Source: Gonatopus flavifemur
Taxonomy: Eukaryota > Arthropoda > Insecta > Hymenoptera > Dryinidae
Assembly (NCBI GenBank): GCA_018340375.1
Contig: JAFFJZ010000004.1
Coordinates: 23,782,001 to 23,846,000, forward strand
Length of the DNA: 64,000 bases
Reading direction: 5' to 3'
The first letter of the stretch is position 1; each line of letters starts with the position of its first letter. The notes under the pieces are model-generated. The model saw nothing but the letters and a program-made list of their open reading frames with translations, did no database searches and was not told where the DNA came from. Positions 33,640 to 44,500 of the stretch are shown piece by piece. The translations under genes and the position numbers were made by a program.

Positions 33640-34447
33640 TATGGGCGATGACTATGAGATATGGTTTTTCATAAAAAGTCATAATTTTCCATAAAAACTC
33701 ATAATTTTTGACCAAAAAAGTTACAATCATTCATGAATAAAAGTGTATCATCATATAATTGTCTAATTTCTCAAAAAAATCGCATATATGTCTTAATTTC
33801 TTAAAAATTTCATACAGTTTCTTCTCGCATCCGTGAAGACGAGAAGGATAATATGAAATATCAACACATATGAAAACATAGAAGCCTGCTGAAGTAACTG
33901 CTCCAAGTGATTCGGATCAATTTCCAAGCTTTTTGATTGGGTGAAAAGTGATCCGGATCACTTGGATTAGCTACTTCGGAAGGTGCCATAGCATCTTATC
34001 AAAAGAATAAATGATAAATTTTATGTGACTTTATGAACATATGTTTTGGAGAGATTATAAAAAATTTGGAAATTTTAAAAGGGACTTGTTTTTTTTATAA
34101 CAGCACCTCTTTTTTTCAAAATGGTGAGATTTTGTTCAAAATTCATGAGAATTTATGAAAAATTATGAGAAATTATCAAATAGTATGAGGATTATTAGAA
34201 AGTGTTGAAAAATTATGAGAAAAGCATTTCTCATGAAAGTGTTCAAACTCCTCCAGAAATTATGGAATTTTATGCAAAAATTATGAGAAAATATGAAAAT
34301 TTTATGAGAAAATTATGGAAAATTATGAAAACATTATATCTCATGATGATGTTCCAAAGCCTTGAGAAATTATGGGATTTTATGAGGAAATGATGAAAAA
34401 AAATGATGGACAAATATGAGAAATCATGAGAAATTTTTCCGCCAGGG
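33640..34447. mobile_element. CATAATTTCTC-rich element, copy C (inverted, one end lost)
   Basis: The right end AAATTTTTCCGCCAGGG matches the left end of copy B in inverted orientation, and the unique core (GACGAGAAGGATAATATG, GTGATCCGGATCACTTGG) is also inverted. The left end is truncated near 33640. Two short frames here are made of repeat words. Confidence 0.75.
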
Positions 34448-34479
34448 CGCCGTTGTCGATAGTACACAGTCGATAGTAA

Positions 34480-36147
34480 TTTTTTTTAATTTATCTCCCT
34501 CCGGAAGTCCCTGAAACTTCCAAGAAGCCTCTGAAATGCAGGACCGAGAATTGTACTGAATTCATTCCTCTCTGAATTTCTCAGACCCCCCCTGGATCTC
34601 TCTAAATTCCTCTGAACCGCTCTGAATTTTTCTAAAAAATCCCACGCACAATTTTTCCTGATTCACCTGTCTCTGTGAGTCTCTGACATTCCCTGAATAC
34701 TTCTGAAATCCTGAACCAGAAATTCCACTGAATTAATTTCTCTCTGAATTACGCTGAACCTTTCCACTGTTCTGAGTATTCCTGAAAAGCTCTACGCACA
34801 TATTTTCCCTAATTCACCTGTCTCCGTGAGTCTCTGACATTCCCTGAGTACTTCTGAAATCCTGAACCAAAAATTTCACTGAATTAATACCACTCTGAAT
34901 TTCTCTGAATTTCTCTGACTCTTTCTGAATTACTTTGAATCTTTCTAAATTCCTCTGGATATTTATAAAAAGTTCAACGCACAATTTTTCCGAATGTATC
35001 TGTCTCTGGAAGTCTCTAAAACCTCCAGAAAACCTCTGAAATGTAGGACTAACATTTTACTGAATTCATTCCTCTCTGAATTTCCCAGACTTCCCCCGCA
35101 TCTCTCTGAATTCTGCTGCATCTCTCTGAATCTTTCTGGAAAATCCCACGCACAATTTCTCCTAATTCACCTGTCTCTGTGAGTTCCTGACACTCCCTGA
35201 ATACCTCTGAAATCCTGAACCAAAAATTTAGCTGAATTAATTTCTCTCTGAATTCCTCTGAATTACGCTAAACCTTTCCACTGTTCTGAATATTCCTGAA
35301 AAGCTCTACGCACATATTTTCCCTAATTCACCTGTCTCTGCGAGTCTCTGACATTCCCTGAGTACTTCTGAAATCCTGAACCAAAAATTCCACTGAATTA
35401 ATACCTCTCTGAATTTCTTTGAATTTCTGTGACTCTCTCTCTCTGAATTACTCTGAATCTTTCTAAATTCCTCTGAATATTTATAAAAAGTTCAACGCAC
35501 AATTTTTCCGAATGTATCTGTCTCTGAAAGTCTCTAAAACCTCCAGAAAGCCTCTGAAATGTAGGACTAACATTTTACTGAATTCATTCCTCTCTGAATT
35601 TCCCAGACTTCCCCCGCATCTCTCTGAATTCTGCTGAATCTTTCTGAAAAATCCCACGCACAGTTTCTCCTAATTCACCTGTCTCTGTGAGTCTCTGACA
35701 CTCCCTGAATACCTCTGGAATCCTGAACCAAAAATATATCTGAATTAATTCCTCTCTGAATTTCTCTGAATTCCTCTGAATCTCTCTGAATTACTCTGAA
35801 TCTTTCTAAATTCCTCTGAATATTTCTGAAAAGTTCTACGCACAATCTTTCTGAATTCATCTATCTCTGAAAGTGTCTGACACTCCTTGAACGCCTCTGA
35901 AATGCAGGACCAAGAATTTTACTGAATTTGTTCCTCTCTGAATTTCTCAGAATTTCCCTGCATCTCTCTGAGTGCCTCCGAATTTTTCTGAATCCTTCTG
36001 AAAAATTCAAAGCACAAGTTCTCTCAATCCACTAGTCTCTGAAATCCTCTGAACCACGCTGAATTGCTCTGAATTTCTCAAATTCTTCCTAAATCCCTCT
36101 GAAACGTGAAATTTTCAGAGAGATTCAGTGAGGTTTTTTTACCAGGG
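34480..36147. mobile_element. CCCTGGTAAAAAAA-type element with minisatellite interior, copy 2
   Basis: The right end GAGGTTTTTTTACCAGGG (to 36147) matches the end of copy 1 (8017-9246). The left end is missing. The interior holds eight units containing CACCTGTCTCTGTGAGTCTC-like sequence, near 34666, 34818, 35000, 35170, 35329, 35518, 35678 and 35857, with spacing of about 150-190 bp and two alternating unit types. It is copy 1's sequence in reverse orientation, expanded. Confidence 0.8.
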
Positions 36148-38431
36148 ATCCGAGAGAAAACTCGATAATTTTTTCTCTTCCATTCAAGTAATATTCTCTA
36201 GTAATAAGATTCTGTGCATAAATTATGTATATTTTTGTACACATTCTATACATAAACATAGTTTCATAAATTTCATGTATAACTGTGCAAGTTTTTACGT
36301 GCACAACCTATGCATATAAGGAAATTAATGAAATACATATGGTACAGAAAAAAAGGATTTCGTGATAAAGCGACTCACTTATCAATAATAAATTTGTTTC
36401 CGATCGTGTTTTTTATCTCTTGCAGACTCAAAACTTCTTTCCTAAGGAATTATAGATTCAATGTCTTACAACTATATAAGAATTCCCTCATTTTCTGTAC
36501 ACAAGATTTTCTAAATCTGCATACACCGCACATTTATAAACAATCTTTAATAAAGAATTATTTCAAACACATTTCTATCTTGTTTCAAATACATCAATAT
36601 TCATATTTAACACTTTTGCGGTTTGGAGAAAAATGAAAAAATTGTCTCCGGGTACCATATAATCCTAGAGCCGACACTGCCGATAACGATCCACTTTGAA
36701 TCAAAGGTTGAGAATCCCTAACTCTACATTGAAACCGAAAATATTCTCTCAATTCTTTTTATTTTACCGTACCGCGGTACTTTGATCATTCTCTTCACTG
36801 CGATACTATTCTAGATTGTATCATAGTACAATAAACAGCAATACATTGAAATTGTTCTGGTAAAGTCACAAAATTATCGACGCGGAGTATACACACAAAG
36901 TTGAAAACCCTTTGTCAGTGTTTCCTGGCTCAGACTTAACAGACTATACATTACATTCGAGATGAACAAATATTATATGTTCTCATATAATGGGTTTATC
37001 TTTGTATCGTAACATTCATTTGATCGTCAATCAAATGATATCAAAGTGTTTTTCTTTTTCATCTCAATAAAGAATTATCGAATCTACAAAATGATTATTT
37101 CTCGAGTTTGAATTTTATACTTGAGGAAAATGCTAGAAGACAGCAGTTTACTTTTTTTGTTGTTGTTGTTGTTGTTCGTTTCGCATGATTTCATAGCACA
37201 AAAATATAGAAAAAAATATTCATAGGGGTCTACATTTCTTTTTACATTTCAAAGGAGGAATCAATGAAATCCTCCTTAAACGAGTATGTGGAAAAAAGTG
37301 ACGAAATCATGGTGGAGAACCCCTGATCGATGTGTTTCGTAGCGCTCGCGGACCCGAAGGCGATGTCCAGTACAAGCTCGCACTATACGCTGTACTATGA
37401 GAGGGAAGCCGTGTTCTTTCACTCAGTGTATTACAATAGTGGGGTACAATTTTCATCGCAATTACATGCGTTTTTCTGTGTTCAATTCAACGATGGATTA
37501 TAAATATTTTTAATATTTGAAGTTGATGTAATGGAACAGTGAAAGGTTTTTCAAAACAAACACATCGCCATTCAATAGTGTTTAATATATACATTCACAT
37601 TCAGATGTATGTATATACATATTTTGTTACGAGTGCGCGCGTTCGTAATCGTGCGGAATAGAATTGTGGAAAGGACGAAACGTGTAGTGTATATTATTTT
37701 ATCATACCGACTGTGCAGTAAGATATGTTTGGATATGAAGAAAGCCGATAGATGAACCGACCGATATCATTCTTTTTTCTTAGGTGTTAAATCTCTTGTG
37801 TAGCAATGTAATAAAATCAAAACTGTAGTGAGAACCATATATACGTTCACATGTATGTATAATATAATATATATACATATATATATATGGCTATGTTGGA
37901 TGTAAGGTCGTTTAACGTAGTGTAAGCGGCATCTCTAAAGAGAAAAAGAAAAGAACTGATTCAACAATGTAACGTGATTTCACATCAATTGACTTACTAT
38001 GGGCTGTCAAAATCAACAAATAATCAAATATTAATTCGATTGTGAGTGATCGTGATTGAGTAATATGATTTCTCAAACGGCGAATCCCAGGAGAAGTGTT
38101 GAATTTGAAAATATCATACTCCATAATCCCACTATGTGTAATCGCATTAGACGTCTCGAAATATTGAACGATCGAGGTTAGAATCAACCTTTGGAATATT
38201 TCATTTTCCAATGGAGGATCAATTATTCGAAAATAATGTGATGATTGCTTCTCTTATTGTTTTTTCTTTCTTTTTGAATGACGCGGCTTAAAAAAAGTGA
38301 GTCTTGTGCACAACAGAATGATTTGAGAAAGTTGTTGGGTTGTTTAACGTAGTATATCGGCATCAAAAGAAAGAGAAAGAGAGTGAGTGAGTGAACAGTG
38401 TGCGCATTGTGGGGGGAAGCGCGGCGGAAAA
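36148..38431. other. Gene-free stretch ending in the presumed Rsf1 promoter
   Basis: No exon is recognised. A (TTG)n run lies at 37152-37176 and short TA-rich simple sequence at 37860-37890. A GTTTAACGTAGT-(G)TA..CGGCATC motif occurs twice, at 37909 and 38341, followed both times by AG-rich sequence (AGAGAAAAAGAAAAG; AAAAGAAAGAGAAAGAGAG). The base composition rises in GC just before the Rsf1 start (GGGGGGAAGCGCGGCGG, 38410-38427). The transcription start probably lies within about 100 bases of the ATG, but this is inference. Confidence 0.4.
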
Positions 38432-38576
38432 ATGGCGTCCGATAACGAAGCCTCTTGCGCGAGTGACCCAAATTTTGCTGTGATCTGTTCGTTTCTTGAG
38501 TGTTTTGGCAAGCCTTGTGGCATTGTTTATCCAGCTATTTCGCGTCTACAGGAAATGATTGAAAATACCCAAGAAG
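38432..38576 (+). CDS. Rsf1: Rsf1 exon 1
   Basis: The first ATG after the GC-rich leader begins [20 protein letters not shown]. The NFA(V)xCSFLExxG core is a signature of the RSF1 N-terminus, so this start is secure. The donor gtaagc follows at 38577, phase 1. An in-frame upstream extension without ATG exists but lacks conservation. Confidence 0.9.
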
Positions 38577-41500
38577 GTAAGCTGAAATATTACGAAGAGT
38601 GTACAAGAGAATGACCCGCCCCCCAGAGAAGTGAGAGAGGGAAGAGACTAACAACTATCGCGCGTACTATTAGTTTCTCTTTGGGTACCTTTTTATTTAC
38701 AAAAATTATGAATTATATTGTGTTGTAGAACTCTTTGTATATTCTACATCCCTTCGTTTCAGATCCTGTATCCGTTTTGTGATCCTTTCGTGAATCGAAT
38801 ACGCGTGTTCTTTGCCTCTGTTTTCATCCTTTTTTTCGTCTATCTTCATAGATCGTGCATATAGTCGCGCAGTTCTCTGCATCTATATTGACAGACACAT
38901 TTTATATTTTTTGTTGTCTTTATTATCATTATAAGGCGGCATGCTACCGACTCCCCTGTCAGTTATAATCGTACACGTGATCTTTTTTTTTTTTTAATCA
39001 AAATACAAGTTCAAAGATTTAGAAATTTCCATGTCTACTTATATATATATATTTTTTTTTTTTAAAGATGCTATGGTACTTGTACAAGATATTCATATAC
39101 TTGTTGAATTTATATATAAATTTGTTTATCATTGTGTATATTTATTTCAGCCATAAATTTGATTGAATTTCCATGTTGATCAAAGGCATTGTTGATTGAT
39201 CGAGTTGAAATGTACAAACTGTGGTAGATAAGAAATCTTGAGCTTGAAAATTGTTCTCCAACTCAGAACTTGAGACAACCGTTATTCAAATTTTTCTCCA
39301 TTCCTTGGATTATTTATCAAGCAAACCATATTTTTGGAGATTGATTTTCCTTTATACTGTAATTCTTTGACTTTGAACAAAAGTTTGTTCCAATAATAGT
39401 GAAAAACTACTATACAAACATGGATAGTAGAATTTATTAAACTTCAAGTTGATATTTATCGTTCTAGGTAATGACAGATCATTATTCACCGTCTAGTATT
39501 TACAATAGAAAGTATATTTTCGATATTTTTTCTCATATGTATAGTTGTCGAATGTGAATGAGAACAACACACTGTAAACAAAATTTATGGAATATTACCA
39601 AGCCGAGCATGGGATATTCCTTGTATTCTGCGTGGGTTTTTTACAACAAAATTTTCATTTTACCACCGTCTGTGATTTGATCATGCTCAGTGTAGGTAAC
39701 TTTATTACCTACACTGAGCATCCCATCTTTACAACTCTGTAATAAATACAATTTGGAAATGATGTGTACAGATTTTGTTCAAGTTTCTTCACCAATGTAG
39801 TACAATTTCACACTCTTAAAATTGTCATCCCACTATGCTTAGCATAGTAATATTACAAAAATGTTCTCTATCATAATACAATCAGAATTTGTAAAGTTCG
39901 TTTGATTTTTTACAGTGCCAGAAAGATCTAAAACTTCAGTTATATCACTAGGTGAATCAGTAGAGGCCCTGGATCGTCAAAAGAAACCAACAGAACTTTG
40001 CCATAACCTCCTTGAATAATTAAGCGATAAATGAATTTAGTATTGACCAGTTCATTTGAAAGCTCAGTTTCTGAATAGTCTGAAAAGTCTGAAAATCGTG
40101 AAGAATCTCAATTTGGGACTTGGTTTGTATGAATTTATTCAATAGTTTTTGCACAAACTGAGCAATGCAAAATGGCTAGCGTCCCAGCGCTATTATTCCC
40201 TCAATGTAAAGGCTAAAGCATTTTGCCGAGATGAAACTCTGAATATTAATTCAAAAAATCATAAATCCAATAATTTTCAATCATTGCTTGACTGCTCAAA
40301 AAGTGCATAGTGACGTTTCATTGATTCCTTTTGACGGTTGAGACCTCTTAAGTAATTGTGGATTTTTATATTAACTGTATTCTCATCAGGGTAAGAATCT
40401 ATAATTGATTGATCGTTCACCGAATACTCTGAAGAGAAGTATCTTAAAAATTAACAAAACTCTGCTGTCCCACACAAAAATTGAAAAACGCCTATCTCAC
40501 ACGTATAGACTTCTGGGTTTTATTTGTTTGAATGGGATTTGACGAGGGAAGCTGGTTGAATTTCATCAAACCCTATAAAAGCCCTATAAAATCCTATAAA
40601 ATGTCAGATATTGTTTAAAATCCGCATATCAATAAAAACCTCATCACAGCTGATGAAACTGAATCAAAATCTATAAAATCAATCTATGCGGTCTTATGGG
40701 AATTTCATAAGAGGGCGGGAGCAGTGTTGAAATACAAGTGGAGGAGGGTTTTCAATGAACACTCTGCAGACAATATTCAAGAATTGCAATGAAATCTGCT
40801 TTTCGAAAAAATATTCTCATTGAAACATTTCAAAAAATTTCATGTCACAATAATATCTTCATTCTTTCCAAGAAACTGATCCAAGAACAGAATTTTTTCT
40901 TTGCAGGTTTCAAAATTTCTCTGTGTATACAAACAGTTTGAATATGTGGCACATTTGTTTTAATCGAACAAAATAATTTGTGTAGTGTTCATATCCTTGA
41001 CAATGTTTGAAGATATAAATACAGATGATATGTGAATCAATGTAAATAAAATTGGTAAAGATAGTTAAAATATAAATTGAGAGGTGTTCTCAGGACTTTT
41101 TCATTATTTCACATTTCATTCTTGATTGCAATGGATGGTGCTCAATTTATAAATACATTGTATATTTCAAATATCGGTATAAGTTCATTTCTTGTCTTTT
41201 CCTGCAAATTTTGATTTTATTTGGATACGAAATACATATGTTCGTACAATTTATAGCTGTTTTAGGCAATTTGAGAGAAGAAAAGAAATTGATTTATAAA
41301 CGTTTGATTCACAACTGAGTGTAGTCAATCCACAAAAAAGTGCCAAATGTTAGTGTTTTTTCTTTTTCCTTTTTAGATGATCTTTAGAGGGAAAAATTTT
41401 AATCTGGTGTTACAAAATCTAAACAAAAAGGTGTCATCGTGTGACCATAATACTAGTTTATTTCAGCAATTTCATGTTGAATCCTGTATCATATCAATGC

Positions 41501-44500
41501 CATGCACAAATGGAAGTTTCTAAAATAAGAATAGACTGTGTATACTGAGATTGAGGCTTTAAAGAAGACACAGATATAAATATATATAGTGATTAAATTG
41601 AAAATTACAGCAGTTGGTTGATAATTTCAGTCTTAGCCAAATCTTATCATTCCCGCGTTGAATGGTTTTCATCAGGAAGGAATGGCAAAAGGAACTGTTG
41701 CAACTTCTAACTAACAGCTTTGTTCTTAGGCTAATCGGAATAAAAATATCCGTTCTGATCTGAATGGGTTAAGAAATTTTGTAGACAGAAGATCCAGCGA
41801 AGGATGAAATGTATTCACATTGAATTATTAAATATTTTATGAATCTAATTTGTTCTAGATACTTCAAGCTTTATACTTCCTTCCTCATTTTATATTTAAC
41901 ATGATTTATTCGAAAGAATAAGAAATGAAATGAGCCAAGGATTATAGCTGGGGCTTTATTTTTTCCACTTCAATAGATTGACACTTCAGGGCTCCTAGTT
42001 AGTTATTTTTTCAACTAGAAGTTACGTTTTTTTTTCTCGAGATCACTTTTCTTGTTATAAGTTAATTCAAGTTTTTTTTAAGTTATAAGAGTTCCTATCT
42101 CTATTAATCGACTTGCCCCAGGAAATCAACTTTCTATGAGGTGAAAAATATATTTGCAAACGGCACCACAAATCTCAATGTATTGATAAAGAATTTTTCA
42201 TCAATTCCCCGAGTTTTAAAAGTATTTAATAGGCCATCCTATCGAAATATACCATTATATTATTTTATTTTGAACATTTTAGTATTTTCTCTCCCGTTGT
42301 ATATTATATTCATTGGAGTTTTAAGGTGATACTAGTAGCGGCGTTGCAGCAGCCAAATCATTCATGAGAAATTACAGGCAAACGATTCGATTAAATCAAA
42401 ATATCGCTCTGTACAGCACTTCTACTCTCTAAATTTGAAAGATTGAAAAATCGCACGTTTCACTCCACTAAGTGTCAGAAGTGAGCCTGTCCGCTTCGAG
42501 TGGAATTTTCACTCTTTTAGAGTGAAAAATTCACTCTAGCGTCGAAGTGGTTCCGAATTTCTAACCTCAAACCTTAGAATATCACTCTAAAAGAGTGGAA
42601 ATTTCACTCGAAAATTCGACAGGCTCACTTCTGGCTGGCTAAAGAGTGAAATTTCACCCCAAAGATTTTAGAGAGTACTTGAGTCAAAGAAGTGCTGTGC
42701 AGAGTGATATTTTGGTTTAATCGAAGCGTTTGCCCGTAGTTTGTCATAAACAATTTAGCTGCTGTCCCGTCACTAGTATTCCCTCAAAGGCATCCCGTAG
42801 AGCCTTGAGTTACCAGATCTCTCTGCCCAAAACACTCAAAGTTGACTTGATAATATGGAATCAAACAACCAGCCAGACGTTCTATTCGTATGGAACAAGG
42901 TCTGGCTGGTTGATATTTTTCATTTCACTCTATGATCTTTGAGTATTTTGAGTAGAGAAATCTAGTAATTCGCTTCTACGGGATGAAACTGAAACTGGTG
43001 GCCGTGAAATTAGCAGCCGATTATCATAACTTTTCACACAAAACTTTTAGCAAGGATTTGAGTATCTCAAACGTTTAGCGGAATGCTACTTATTCGATTT
43101 CCGTTGTGAACAAAGCTGCAACCACGTTTAATCATAAATTAGAATAATCGGCTGCTAGTTTTAGGCTGCTGATTTAAACTCGATTTCTACGGGACGCTCT
43201 TGAAGAAGGTACGAGCCTTACCATCAGAGAAAAGGACACGTCTATACGATAGAAAAAGAGGTATGAATAGACGTTGGTATCCCCCTAAGAGGATACGAGC
43301 GCATAGGTGGCGCGTAGGCAGACTCCATCTGGTGGCATTTTTTCCGACCAAAATACTCGAAACTGAACGCATAAAAAAATCTGAAATTTTCAGGAATGAA
43401 TCTTAGAAGGTTTATCTAGGTCTCTTAGAGACATGATTGGAATTTTTCAATCTAATAGAAATCAATATTTGAAGACGAAGTGACGGCCGTGAGATTTTAT
43501 TTCTGGCTGCACTAAAAGTAAACAAAACTAAATTTTTCCGCGTTTTATCGAAATAATATTTGTCTACTTTTAGTGCAGTCAGAAAGAAAATCTCACGGCC
43601 GTCACTTCGTCTTCAAATGTTGATTTCTATTAGATCGAAAAATTTCAATCATGTCTAAATTAAAGGAACTGATCTAAATTACCATGGCTATTTTGAATTG
43701 TCATTCAAACATTGATCAAATTGTGCGGATGTCAATTTTTTCTACAGTTTTTTTTCTCATTTTTTCATGCAAAAATATTTAAAGTGATTTTGTTGAGTAT
43801 AGCTGAATTCTGGTTTAATTTTATCAATTTTCGTGTGGAAATTAATTCTTGGCGGCAGTTTGGGGCAAACTAGGCGTCCTCGTTTTTTTTATTCCATGCT
43901 CTGTTTTGGTTACCCTTATAGGGCCTAGACAGGATTGTCACGCACTCATCTTCAGGGCCTGCATAGTATTCCCAACTTGGGCCTATGTAGGACACCCATG
44001 ATGAAGCTGATGTAGGCGATGAAACTAGGACATTCAAGAGGATAATGAGTGTATTCAGTGTGATATGTAACAAAGTTTGGATACTCTAACTTCATTGAAC
44101 GCGTGGAAATAAGGAGACGCCAGGTTGATGATCACTGCCACTCAACCTCTGCTACACAGCGCTCCCTGAAATCGAGCGATTGACAAATTTCGTCTCTGTT
44201 CAGTGTCGAGACTGAGTCAGAGAAAGCAGAGAGAGATCATTTGAAAAGAACGTTCGATGCTTCGGACCCCACCTCCTTTAAAAGGATAATAAATTGTTGC
44301 GAATATCATCAAATTGAATAAATATTGCGGGGAGGAAACTTCTTCGATTGAAAATTGGGCTATCCAAGGCCCTATCTGTACTCAGACCACTTAGATTCGA
44401 GTCCAGACAGAGCCTGGAATGAGCCGATTCCAATTTCTATTCGCGTATTCCACCCAACATTACTTTGTTCATACATTATCGGACTGTATCAAAAAGCAGA

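Noticed and set aside
34480..36147. CRISPR-like regular repeats
   Set aside because: Repeats are diverged minisatellite units without unique spacers, in a eukaryotic transposable element.
39683..39722. Possible microRNA precursor
   Set aside because: The loop is five bases and the stem too short for Drosha/Dicer processing; flanking bases do not extend the stem.
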